This document shows positions 1 to 13,962 of a DNA stretch of 64,000 nucleotides, piece after piece (position 1 is the stretch's first letter; every line of letters starts with the position of its first letter). The stretch spans positions 708,988,501-709,052,500 of the forward strand of contig NC_092333.1 in assembly GCF_046630445.1 (NCBI RefSeq). The letters run 5' to 3'. The DNA is from Rutidosis leptorrhynchoides. Lineage: Eukaryota > Streptophyta > Magnoliopsida > Asterales > Asteraceae. The notes beneath the pieces were generated by a model. That model saw only the letters and a list, made by a program, of their open reading frames with translations. It was not told the DNA's origin and did no database searches. The translations under genes were made by a program, and so were the position numbers.

Positions 1-334
1 CTAGATAGGTATTCCACCATGTTAACGCAGAACCTGTGAAGGTATGCGTAGCGTACTTCACTTTGTCCTCTTCAGTACACTTACTTATGGCAAACACCGA
101 TTCGACCTTCTCGGTCCACCGTTTCAATCCGATCGGTCCTTCGGTTCCATCAAATTCCAAAGGTTTGCAGGCAGTGAATTCTTTGTAGGTGCATCCTACA
201 CGATTTCCTATACCGCTAGATCCAAGGTTATTGTTGGTATGTAGCGCAGCCTGTACTGCGGCTATGTTTGAAGCTAGAAAAGTACGGAATTCCTCTTCAT
301 TCATATTCACGGTGTGTCGAGTAGTCGGTGCCAT
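1..334 (-). CDS. gag: Gag N-terminus of element A (partial)
   Basis: The frame is open on the minus strand from the ATG at 334 to the window edge, about 111 codons, with no stop. The product is a retrotransposon capsid precursor. The start MAPTTRHTVNMNEEEF is followed by a CTYKEFTACKP block, an [10 protein letters not shown] block and an LTWWNT block, the same order as the Gag starts of elements E and C in this window. The rest of Gag and all of Pol lie off the window, so it cannot be said whether this copy is coding-competent. Confidence 0.85.
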   Translation of the reverse strand, partial: MAPTTRHTVNMNEEEFRTFLASNIAAVQAALHTNNNLGSSGIGNRVGCTYKEFTACKPLEFDGTEGPIGLKRWTEKVESVFAISKCTEEDKVKYATHTFTGSALTWWNTYL

Positions 335-467
335 TTCCTTCAAAATAGTCAAATGGAACAAGTTAATCATACAGAATATTAAGAGTAGTTAATAGTATTT
401 CGTAGCATAATATGAACTCATTTATAAAAGCTTTTTCTTCATATTAGCGTTTTATAAGTTTAAATTC

Positions 468-482
468 GGGTAGTACCTACCC
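468..482 (-). other. PPT-like palindrome upstream of gag (element A)
   Basis: Minus-strand GGGTAGGTACTACCC is preceded by TTAAC. It closely resembles the polypurine tract before the 3' LTR of element B (AACGGGTAGGTAC at 31478-31489), but here lies about 130 bp upstream of gag. The same sequence recurs upstream of gag in element C (54762-54776). A second plus-strand priming site is one possible role; this is inference. Confidence 0.5.
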
Positions 483-675
483 GTTAAGTTCATACTTAGT
501 AGCTAATATACAATTCAACTACTACAATTCTATATGAAAAACTGATTATAATAATATTTCGCGTTCAAACTTTTTTACAATATTTTACAAACTTACAATA
601 CTGCTTATTTTACATAAAGCATGAAATATAGCACACAATAACTTTGATATAAGATAGTTGTGAAGATAATTCTAG

Positions 676-1359
676 CTAGTACACAAGTCGTTCAGCAAAG
701 GCAATAAAGACACGTAATTCATACGTCCAGAAACAAGTCATGCATTCTGGTTTTACTAGGACTACTTCCCATCCTTGGTCTTGTGGAACATAACAGTTAT
801 GGCCGTTGATAAGACAGTGTGTTGTAACATCGTCAAAGGGACGAGGGTTACGTAATGTCCAACAGTCCCGTAATAATCTAAAAACCTCATTTCTTACCCC
901 AATTACCGACTCCGTCACTTGTGGGAACGTTTTGTTTAATAGTTGTAGGCCGATGTTCTTGTTCTCACTTTGGTGAGAAGCGAACATTACTAATCCGTAA
1001 GCATAACATGCTTCTTTATGTTGCATGTTAGCCGCTTTTTCTAAATCACGAAGTCCAATATTCGGATATATTGAGTCAAAATAATTTCTTAACCCATTGC
1101 GTAAAATAGCATTTGGGTTCCCCGCAATATATGCGTCAAAGTAAACACATCGTAACTTATGGATTTCCCAATGTGATATCCCCCATCTTTCGAACGAAAG
1201 CCTTTTATAAACCAAGGCATTCTTGGAACGTTCTTCGAATGTCTTACAAACTGATCTCGCCTTAAATAGTTGTACCGAAGAATTCTGACCGACTCTAGAC
1301 AAGATTTCATCAATCATGTCTCCGGGTAGATCTCTTAAAATATTGGGTTGTCTATCCAT
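676..1359 (-). CDS. F-box protein carried inside the retrotransposon
   Basis: Intact 227-codon ORF between the acidic leader ORF and gag of element A. Residues about 5-50 form an F-box (LPGDMIDEILSRVG, then VCKTF and the W of FERWG), the domain that binds SKP1 in SCF ubiquitin ligases. Residues about 105-145 look like a Sel1-type helical repeat (EKAANMQHKEACYAYGLVMF). The C-terminus has paired cysteines (PECMTCFW), as in small plant F-box proteins of the At2g35280 type. It has no similarity to gag or pol. A nearly identical copy lies at the same place in element B, so capture predates the split of these two copies. Expression and function are unknown. Confidence 0.8.
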   Translation of the reverse strand: MDRQPNILRDLPGDMIDEILSRVGQNSSVQLFKARSVCKTFEERSKNALVYKRLSFERWGISHWEIHKLRCVYFDAYIAGNPNAILRNGLRNYFDSIYPNIGLRDLEKAANMQHKEACYAYGLVMFASHQSENKNIGLQLLNKTFPQVTESVIGVRNEVFRLLRDCWTLRNPRPFDDVTTHCLINGHNCYVPQDQGWEVVLVKPECMTCFWTYELRVFIAFAERLVY

Positions 1360-1495
1360 TTTGTGTTTTTAAACTGTAAAATAGACAAGAGTTAGATTCA
1401 TAAAAAAATACTTATTAATACAAGCAATTTTTACATATATCATAAAGCATAAGAACACTATATTACATATATTACACCACACGAATACAACTATC

Positions 1496-2110
1496 TTATT
1501 CCGACTCGCTCGTTTCTTCTTCTTCGGTTTTGGTTCGTTTTGCCAAGTTTCTAGGGATATATGATGTTCCCCTATTACGAGCCGTCGTTGTCCACATTGG
1601 TTTAGAAAAACCTGGTGGTTTAGAGGTTCCCGGGTCATTGTTACAACTTAAGGACTTCGGGGGTTGACGATACATATAAAGTTCATCGGGGTTGGAATTA
1701 GATTTCTCTATTTTTATGCCCTTTCCCTTATTATTGTCTTTTGCCTTTTTAAATTCAGTTGGGGTAATTTCTATAACATCATTGGAATTCTCGTCGGAAT
1801 CCGATTCATCGGAGAATTGGTAATCCTCCCAATATTTTGCTTCCTTGGCGGAAACACCATTGACCATAATTAACCTTGGTCGGTTGGTTGAGGATTCTCT
1901 TTTACTTAACCGTTTTATTATTTCCCCCACCGGTTCCGATTCTTCTTCTGGTTCCGATTCTTCTTCCGGTTCCGATTCTTCTTCCGGTTCCGACTCTTCT
2001 TCCGGTTCCTCTTCGGGAACTTGTGAATCAGTCCACGAATCATTCCAATTTACATTTGACTCTTCATTATTATTAGGTGAGTCAATGGGACTTGTTCTAG
2101 AGGTAGACAT
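1496..2110 (-). CDS. Acidic leader protein with SEPEEE repeats (element A)
   Basis: Intact 204-codon ORF just downstream of the primer-binding site. It starts MSTSRTSPIDSPNNN, has five tandem copies of an EEESEP-type unit (15-bp DNA repeat, about 1927-2010), a D/E/S-rich middle, and a basic patch before the stop (RNLAKRTKTEEEE). No transmembrane segment or known catalytic motif is seen. Element B has the same ORF with one stop. Element C has a shorter relative at 54978-55448, so this ORF is a shared leader gene of the group. Function unknown; the acidic and Ser-rich composition would suit a nucleic-acid- or histone-interacting protein, which is a guess. Confidence 0.75.
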   Translation of the reverse strand: MSTSRTSPIDSPNNNEESNVNWNDSWTDSQVPEEEPEEESEPEEESEPEEESEPEEESEPVGEIIKRLSKRESSTNRPRLIMVNGVSAKEAKYWEDYQFSDESDSDENSNDVIEITPTEFKKAKDNNKGKGIKIEKSNSNPDELYMYRQPPKSLSCNNDPGTSKPPGFSKPMWTTTARNRGTSYIPRNLAKRTKTEEEETSESE

Positions 2111-2304
2111 CTAACACATAATATCAAACACGTTAAGAGATTAATATATCACATAATATTCATATGTTAAAAATATATAGTTTCCAACAAAAATGTTAAG
2201 CAATCATTTTTAAAGAAAACACGGTCGAAGTTCAGAATCACTAATGCATCCTAACAAGCTCGATAAGACACACTAATGCAAATTTTCTGGTTCTCTAAGA
2301 CCAA

Positions 2305-2317
2305 CGCTCGGATACCA
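2305..2317 (-). other. Primer-binding site, element A
   Basis: Minus-strand TGGTATCCGAGCG lies two bases inside the LTR edge. It resembles the complement of the plant initiator tRNA-Met 3' end (TGGTATCAGAGC) with one mismatch. The same variant occurs in element B. Confidence 0.8.
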
Positions 2318-2319
2318 AC

Positions 2320-5300
2320 TGAAATGTCCCGTTCTTATTGATTAAAAACGTTCCATATTAATTGATTTCGTTGCGAGGTTTTGACCTCTATATGAGACGT
2401 TTTTCAAAGACTGCATTCATTTTAAAACAAACCATAACCTTTATTTCATCAATAAAGGTTTAAAAAGCTTTACGTAGATTATCAAATAATGATAATCTAA
2501 AATATCCTGTTTACACATGACCATTACATAATGGTTTACAATACAAATATGTTACAACAAAATAAGTTTTTTGAATGCAGTTTTTACACAATATCATACA
2601 AGCATGGACTCCAAATCTCGTCCTTATTTAAGTATGCGACAGCGTAAGCTCTTAATAATCACCTGAGAATAAACATGCTTAAAACATCAACAAAAATGTT
2701 GGTGAGTTATAGGTTTAACCTATATATATCAAATCATAATAATAGACCACAAGATTTCATATTTCAATACACATCCCATACATAGAGATAAAAATCATTC
2801 ATATGGTGAACACCTGGCAACCGACATTAACAAGATGCATATATAAGAATATCCCCATCATTCCGGGACACCCTTCGGATATGATATAAATTTCGAAGTA
2901 CTAAAGCATCCGGTTCTTTGGATGGGGTTTGTTAGGCCCAATAGATCTATCTATAGGATTCGCGTCAATTAGGGTATCTGTTCCCTAATTCTTAGATTAC
3001 CAGACTTAATCAAAAGGGGCATATTCGATTTCGATAATTCAACCATAGAATGTAGTTTCACGTACTTGTGTCTACTTTGTAAATCATTTATAAAACCTGC
3101 ATGTATTCTCATCCCAAAAATATTAGATTTTAAAAGTGGGACTATAACTCACTTTCACAGATTTTTACTTCGTCGGGAAGTAAGACTTGGCCACTGGTTG
3201 ATTCACGAACCTATAACAATATATACATATATATCAAAGTATGTTCAAAATATATTTACAACACTTTTAATATATTTTGATGTTTTAAGTTTATTAAGTC
3301 AGCTGTCCTCGTTAGTAACCTACAACTATTTGTCCACAGTTAGATGTACAGAAATAAATTGATAAATATTATCTTGAATCAATCCACGACCCATTGTATA
3401 CGTATCTCAGTATTGATCACAACTCAAACTATATATATTTTGGAATCAACCTCAACCCTGTATAGCTAACTCCAACATTCACATATAGAGTGTCTATGGT
3501 TGTTCTGAAATATATATAGATGTGTCGACATGATAGGTCGAAACATTGTATACGTGTCTATGGTATCTCAAGATTACATAATATACAATACAAGTTGATT
3601 AAGTTATGGTTGGAATAGATTTGTTACAAATTTTCACGTAGCTAAAATGAGAAAAAATATTCAATCTTGTTTTACCCATAACTTCTTCATTTTAAATCCG
3701 TTTTGAGTGAATCAAATTGCTATGGTTTCATATTGAACTCTATTTTATGAATCTAAATAGAAAAAGTATAGGTTTATAGTCGGAAAAATAAGTTACAAGT
3801 CGTTTTTGTAAAGGTAGTCATTTCAGTCGAAAGAACGACGTCTAGATGACCATTTTAGAAAACTTACTTCCACTTTGAGTTTAACCATAATTTTTGGATA
3901 TAGTTTCATGTTCATAATAAAAATAATTTTCTCAGAATAACAACTTTTAAATCAAAGTTTATCATAGTTTTTAATTAACTAACCCAAAACAGCCCGCGGT
4001 GTTACTACGACGGCGTAAATCCGGTTTTACGGTGTTTTTCGTGTCTCTAGGTTTTAAATCATTAAGTTAGCATATCATATAGATATAGAACATGTGTTTA
4101 GTTGATTTTAAAAGTCAAGTTAGAAGGATTAACTTTTGTTTGCGAACAAGTTTAGAATTAACTAAACTATGTTCTAGTGATTACAAGTTTAAACCTTCGA
4201 ATAAGATAGCTTTATATGTATGAATTGAATGATGTTATGAACATCATTACTACCTTAAGTTCCTTGGATAAACCTACTGGAAAAGTGAAAAATGGATCTA
4301 GCTTCAACGGATCCTTGGATGGCTCGAAGTTCTTGAAGCAGAATCATGACACGAAAACAAGTTCAAGTAAGATCATCACTCGAAATAAGATTGTTATAGT
4401 TATAGAAATTGAACCAAAGTTTGAATATGATTATTACCTTGTATTAGAATGATAACCTACTATAAGAAACAAAGATTTCTTGAGGTTGGATGATCACCTT
4501 ACAAGATTGGAAGTGAGCTAGCAAACTTGAAAGTATTCTTGATTTTATGTAACTAGAACTTGTAGAATATATGAAGAACACTTAGAACTTGAAGATAGAA
4601 CTTGAGAGAGATCAATTAGATGAAGAAAATTGAAGAATGAAAGTGTTTGTAGGTGTTTTTGGTCGTTGGTGTATGGATTAGATATAAAGGATATGTAATT
4701 TTGTTTTCATGTAAATAAGTCATGAATGATTACTCATATTTTTGTAATTTTATGAGATATTTCATGCTAGTTGCCAAATGATGGTTCCCACATGTGTTAG
4801 GTGACTCACATGGGCTGCTAAGAGCTGATCATTGGAGTGTATATACCAATAGTACATACATCTAAAAGCTGTGTATTGTACGAGTACGAATACGGGTGCA
4901 TACGAGTAGAATTGTTGATGAAACTGAACGAGGATGTAATTGTAAGCATTTTTGTTAAGTAGAAGTATTTTGATAAGTGTCTTGAAGTCTTTCAAAAGTG
5001 TATGAATACATATTAAAACACTACATGTATATACATTTTAACTGAATCGTTAAGTCATCGTTAGTCGTTACATGTAAATGTTGTTTTGAAACCTTTAGGT
5101 TAACGATCTTGTTAAATGTTGTTAACCCAATGTTTATAATATCAAAAGAGATTTTAAATTATTATATTATCATGATATTATGATGTACGAATATCTCTTA
5201 ATATGATATATATATACATTAAATGTCGTTACAACGATAATCGTTACATATATGTCTCGTTTCAAAATCATTAAGTTAGTAGTCTTGTTTTTACATATGT

Positions 5301-5571
5301 AGTTCATTGTTAATATACTTAATGATATGTTTACTTATCATAATATCATGTTAACTATATATATAACCATATATATGTCATCATATAGTTTTTACAAGTT
5401 TTAACGTTCGTGAATCACCGGTCAACTTGGGTAGTCAATTGTCTATATGAAACCTATTTCAATTAATCAAGTCTTAACAAGTTTGATTGCTTAATATGTT
5501 GGAAACATTTAATCATGTAAATATCAATCTCAATTAATATATTTAAACATGGAAAAGTTCGGGTCACTACA
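2320..5571 (-). repeat. 5' LTR of element A
   Basis: About 3.25 kb. On the minus strand it begins TGTAGTGACCCGAAC and ends GGGACATTTCA. It is the same family as both LTRs of element B (3250 and 3247 bp) and solo LTR F. Short open frames inside it (for example 3066-3362) recur in the other LTR copies and are not genes. Simple AT-rich stretches lie near 5160-5400. Confidence 0.9.
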
Positions 5572-7250
5572 GAAAAGCTTCATAAACATAATTGTAAAAT
5601 TTATGATTTTGAGTTAGGGTTTGATAGAAGTAAAATGAACTTTTAATGCATTGAATGCTTTGCAATGTTGTTTGTGAGTGTTTAGTTGTATTGAATGCGT
5701 AATTACCTACGAAACGGCGTATCATATGTGTGCATTTAGTTCCCGAATCATCAAAGTGCATTTATGAACTTGAACACATTTATGGTGATCATTTAATGAG
5801 CTTTTAACTTGGATTTGGTTATTGTAAATGATGATTTTGGTTGACGAATTGTATTTAGTTGTATTCCTTATTAAATTACCTTTCCAACGATGTATGGTAT
5901 GCATTTTAGGTGTTTACGGTTCGTTAGTTATGATAAATTGAAGTTTAGTTCGAGACTTGTCAATTTTCAATTTTTCCACTGAAGTCGGATAGGGATGCGG
6001 TGCATCTGCTTTGGATGCGGCACATCTGCTGACTGATGCGGCGCATCACTTGTAGATGCAGCGCATCTGAAGCTGGCTGTCCAAAATCTATTTTTTTCGT
6101 TTAATTCCCGCTATGCTATACATGTACGATTAACATGAAACTTGACCAACATACTTATATATGCTTATCTTTCATAGACAAATTGTCGGATACCCGACCC
6201 GACCCCGTTGACTTTGACTTTGACCAAATTTGACTTTTAGTCAAACTTAACCAAATACTTATGCAATCATTTTAACGTGCTTTTATACTTGTACCTTGCA
6301 TGAAACTTGACAATTTGACTCACATGCTATATTAATCGAGTCGCAACGAGCCATAGGACTAATTGAACAACTTTGGCCAATCGTGTTTACCGTTATTGAT
6401 ACAACCTATTTGTTTAGGTCAAGACTAGCATCCGTTCTTACACACGTTTACTTGTGAAGTGCTTTTATACTCTTGCACTCAAGGTGAGATCATAGTCCCA
6501 CTTTTACTCTTTTAAACTTACATTTGGGATGAGAAAACATAAACGTTTCGTTTTACAAAGTGAACACAAGTACGAAAACAAACATTCTACGTACGAATTA
6601 GAACAAAAATCATCAATTCGATTATCATTAGTTACACTTGCCGGGTGTAAGCGAGAACTTATGTTGTATGGCCATATGGGTTTGACAAACTCTCATTCAG
6701 ACGGTTCGCTACCGTTATTCGGATTAAATATATTTTCAAGAAATAGTGTAGGTTCTAACACTATGTGTATGGGGTTCATGGAAAGTTAAGCCTTGATAAT
6801 TGGGTTCTCGTGATAAAAAAATTTTAGAATGGTTTACTATTATTTCAACGTTATAAATCTTGTGGTTCATTTGTACTTACTCACTTACTTACTTAAACCT
6901 ATGATTTCACCAACGTTTTCATTGACAGATTTCTATGTTTTTCTCAGGTCCTTGAACAATAGGTGTTACATGCTTCCGCTCACTATTTTTGATACTTGCT
7001 TGGATGTCGAGTATACATGCATACATGGAGCACCTTTTGACTTACTTTTAAATCGTGTCGCATAGGTTTCATTTGTACATTAAACGTTGGAATGTAACTA
7101 GTCATTGAACTACTTTTGTAAACTTGAAACATCTTTACATTTGAAATGAATGCGACATATTTTGGTCAAACGTCATTTTAAAGACTTATGACCATGTAAC
7201 GGGACCTAAGTAGACGGCGCTGTCAATGACGATTTTGTCGGGTCACTACA
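5572..7250 (+). repeat. 5' LTR of element E (3' portion)
   Basis: Corresponds to 16400-18087 in the 3' LTR with scattered differences and ends GGGTCACTACA. It contains an array of GATGCGGCGCATC-type palindromes (5994-6067). ORFs at 6529-6789 and 6829-7065 are repeated or broken in the other LTR and show no gene features. Confidence 0.88.
5994..6067. repeat. Four GC-rich palindromes in E 5' LTR
   Basis: Four variants of the 13-bp near-palindrome GATGCGGCGCATC, spaced about 6-8 bp, in an otherwise AT-rich LTR. The matching array in the 3' LTR is at 16821-16895. Confidence 0.8.
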
Positions 7251-7264
7251 GATAGTATCAGAGC
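7251..7264 (+). other. Primer-binding site, element E
   Basis: GATAGTATCAGAGC directly follows the LTR end CACTACA. It is a mutated form of the tRNA-iMet complement TGGTATCAGAGC. Confidence 0.75.
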
Positions 7265-7671
7265 CTTTGTTGTAGGGATTTAGAGTTCATTGGTGTCAAT
7301 CCTGAGTCATAGGGTACATTAGTGAGTCTAGATTACAACCGGCATATAGACTTGAAATAGGAATTACTTGACTACTTGTGCATTTATACTCGAACTCTTC
7401 TAATCGTATCTAACTCTTATTTCATCTTAATCTCACGTAGTTTAATTTGATTGACACGCCACCTTGACTTTATGAGGTAATGTCGAATGCACATATGAAT
7501 TAGGGTAATATAATTTCCGGGATTATATTACGGTGACTCATGTGGACGTTCCGACATTATAACATAAATAATTTAGGGCGAGTCATGGAAAAATTTTCTA
7601 TCTTTATTTCATATCACGATTAGTATTATTGAGAATACTAATCAACGATATTCTTGTGTCTTGAAGGAATA

Positions 7672-10439
<2,768 letters not shown>

Positions 10440-13400
10440 TGAAATGTCCCGTTCATATTGATTATAAACGTTCCATATTAATTGATTTCGTTGCGAGGTT
10501 TTGACCTCTATATGAGACGTTTTTCAAGGACTGCATTCGATTTTTAATACAACCATAACCTTTATTTTATCAATAAAGGTTTAAAATATTACGACGATTA
10601 TCAAATAATGATAATCAAAATATAGCGTTCACACACGACCATTACATAATGGTTTACAATAATATTACACAACAATATATGTCTTCGAATGCAGTTTTCA
10701 AACAATATTATACAAGCATGGACTCCAAATCTTGCCTTAATTTAGTATGCAACAGCGGAAGCTCTTAACAATTACCTGAGAATAAACATGCTTAAAACGT
10801 CAACAAAAATGTTGGTGAGTTATAGGTTTAACCTATATATTTATCAATCGTAATAATAGACCACAAGATTTCATATTTCCATTTTTCGTAAACATCATCC
10901 CATACATATAGATAAAAATCATTTATATGGTGAACACCTGGTAACCGACATTAACAAGATGCATATAAGAATATCCCCATCATTCCGGGACATCCATCGG
11001 ACATGATATAAAAACTCGAAGTACTAAAGCATCCGCTACAACGTATGGGGTTTGTTAGGCCCAATAGATCTATCTTTAGGATTCGCATCAATTAGTAGAC
11101 TGGTTTACTAATTCTTAGGTTACCAAGCAAAAAGGGGCATATTTGGCTTCGATCATTCAACCATAGAAAGTAGTTTCATGTACTTGTGTCTATTTTGTAA
11201 AATATTTATAAAGCTGCATGTATTCTCATCCCAAAAATATTAGATTTTAAAAGTAGGACTATAACTCACTTTCACATATTTTTACTTTGTCGGGAAGTAA
11301 GACTTGGCCACGGGTTGATTCATGAACATATACCAAATATGTACATATGTATCAAAGTATGATCAAAATATAATTACAACATTTTTTATTACGTTTTAAT
11401 GATTTGAGTTTGTTAAGTCAGCAGTCCTCGTTAGTAACCTACAACTAGTTGTCCACAGTTAGATGTACAGAAATAAAGCAATATATATTATCTCGAATCA
11501 ATCCACGACCTCGTGTATACAAGCCTCAGGCTAGATCACAACTCAAAGTATATATAATATTTTGGAATCAACCTCAACCCTGTATAGCTAACACTAACAT
11601 TACTGCATATAGAGTGTCGATGGTTGTTCCGAAATACATATATAGATGGGTCGATATGATATGTCAAAACATTGTATTCGTGTCTATGGTATCCCAAGAT
11701 TACATAATATATGTTAGAATACATGTATAATACAATATAAGTTAGTTAAGTTAGGATTTGTATAGATTTGTTACAAATTTCACGTAGCTATAACAAGCAA
11801 AATTATCCAATCTTGTTTTACCCATAACTTCTTCGTTTTAAATCCGTTTTGAGTGATTCAAGTTGATATGGCTTCATATTGAACTTAAGTTTATGAATCT
11901 AAACATAAAAAATATAAGTTTATAGTCGGAAATACAGATTACAAGTCGTTTTTGTAAAGGTAGTCATTTCAGTCGAAAGAACGACGTCTAGATGACCATT
12001 TTGGAAAACATACTTCCACTTTGAGTTTAACCATGATTTTTGGATATAGTTTCATGTTCATAAGAAAAATCATTTTCCCTAAAGAATAGCTTTTAAATCA
12101 AAGTTTATCATAGTTTTTAATTATCCAAACAAAAACAGCCCCCGGTTTTACTACGACGGCGTGTATCCGGTTTTACGGTGTTCTTCGTGTTTCTAGGTTT
12201 TAAATCATTAAGTTAGCATATCATATAGATATAGAACATGTGTTTAATTGATTTTAAAAGTTAAGTTAGAAGGATTAACTTTGTTTGCGAACAAGTTTAG
12301 AATATACTAAACTATGTTCTAATGATTACAAGTTTAAATCTTCGAATAAGATAGTTATATATATATGAATCGAATGATGTTATGAACATCATTACTACCT
12401 CAAGTTTAGTAGGTAAACCTACTGGAAGTGACAAGAAATTATCTAGCTTCAAAGGATCTTGGATGGCTTGAAAGTTCTTGAAGTAGGATCATGACACAAA
12501 AACAAGTTCAAGTAAGATTTTTACTCGAATTAAGATAGTTTATAGTTATAGAAATCGAATCAAAGTTTGAATATGAATATTACCTTGAATAAGAAAGATA
12601 ACCTACTATAAATAACAAAGGTTTCTTGATCTTAGATGATTACTTGGAATGGATTAGAAAGCTTGGAAGTAAACTAGTAAACTTGAAAGGATTTTTGAAG
12701 TGTTCTTGAAGTGTTCTTGAAGTGTTCTTCCTATGATGATTATAGCTTGATTCTTGAAGTAATTTTTTATGAAGATGATGATTAGTTACTAGAAAAATTC
12801 GTTCATAAGTGTGTTTAGGTGTTGAGAGAGAATTAGAAAGAGAATTGGAAGTGAAATGGAGTGGAGTGGGTGGTGAGTGGTGAAGGGTGAGTGGGGTTAA
12901 AAGGAGTTCTTGTTTTGTTTCCTTGCTCATAAGTCATGCTAGTTGCCAAATTATGGTTCCCACATGTGTTGGTGACTCAAAAGGGCTGCTAAGAGCTGAT
13001 CATTGGAGTGTATATACCAATAGTAAATACATCTAGAAGCTGTGTATTGTACGAGTACGAATACGGGTGCATACGAGTAGAATTGTTGATGAAAACGAAT
13101 GAGAGTGTAATTGTGACCAACTTTGATAAGTATGAGTGTTTTGATATGTGTCTTGAAGTCTTCCAAAAGTGTATTAATACATCTTAATACACTACATATA
13201 TATACATTTTAACTGAGTCGTTAAGTCATCATTAGTCGTTACATGTAAGTGTTGTTTTTGAAACCTTTAAGATAACGATCTTATTTAATGTAGTTAACCC
13301 ATTGTTTATTATATTTAGTGAGATGCTAATTTATCATATTATCATGATAACATGGTGTATGAATATATCTTAATACGATATATATATATATTAAAATGTC

Positions 13401-13717
13401 GTTACAACGATAATCGTTATATATATAACTCGTTTTGAAATCCTTAAGTTAGTAGTCTTGTTTTACATATGTAGTTCATTGTTAACATACTTAATGATAT
13501 AAATAATTATCATTTTATCATGTTAAATATAGTGTAACAATATTTTAATATGATACATATGTACTTGGTAAGACGTTATCATAACGATAATCGTTATATA
13601 TATATCGTTTCGAGTTTCTTAATTCAATAGTCTCATTTTATGTATATAACTCATTGTTAATATACCTAGTGAGATACTTACCTATCATAAAATCATGTTA
13701 ACTATATAAAATCATGT

Positions 13718-13806
<89 letters not shown>

Positions 13807-13957
13807 ATATGTAATTGTCTACATGAAACTCATTTCAAATAATCAAGTCTTAACAAGTTTGATTGCTTAACATGTTGAAAACATTTAATCATGTAAATAT
13901 ACCAATTTCATTATATATATATATATATATAAACATGGAAAAGTTCGGGTCACTACA
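10440..13957 (-). repeat. Solo LTR F (A/B family) inside element E
   Basis: A 3.5 kb LTR with ends matching the A/B family (minus strand TGTAGTGACCC to GACATTTCA). No internal region adjoins it: both flanks are the RNase H coding sequence of element E (LKIHER before, YTTHDLEL after). Flanking target duplications are AAAGG (10435-10439) and AACGG (13958-13962), one mismatch. It is therefore a solo LTR from unequal recombination rather than a truncated element. A long AT repeat enlarges it. Confidence 0.9.
13721..13802. repeat. (AT)n microsatellite
   Basis: About 80 bp of uninterrupted AT dinucleotides within solo LTR F, absent at this length from the sister LTRs. Confidence 0.95.
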
Positions 13958-13962
13958 AACGG

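Larger units (their letters stand above)
1..5571 (-). mobile_element. Ty3/gypsy element A, 5' part (LTR, leader ORFs, gag start)
   Basis: This is the 5' portion of a Tekay-like Ty3/gypsy element read on the minus strand. In order it has a 5' LTR (2320-5571), a tRNA-iMet-type primer-binding site, an acidic leader ORF, an F-box ORF, and the start of gag running off the window edge. Pol and the 3' LTR lie outside the window. It is inserted in the 5' LTR of element E: sequence after 5571 continues E's LTR, matching 16400 onward in E's other LTR. The expected right target duplication is GAAAA (5572-5576); the left copy is not visible. LTR and leader ORFs match element B closely. Confidence 0.9.

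Noticed and set aside
676-1359. F-box ORF as a normal host gene that retrotransposons happened to flank
   Set aside because: The same gene sits between the same LTR, PBS and acidic ORF in element B, which has its own target duplication, so it travels with the element.
1845-2114. Plus-strand Ser/Gly-rich ORF (SDSSSG repeats)
   Set aside because: Antisense of the acidic leader ORF; the repeat opens both strands. The sense ORF keeps its start and position across elements.
3066-3362. 98-codon ORF, also at 25681-25944 and 33691-33990
   Set aside because: Repeated only because it sits inside the A/B-family LTRs; low-complexity AT-rich translation.
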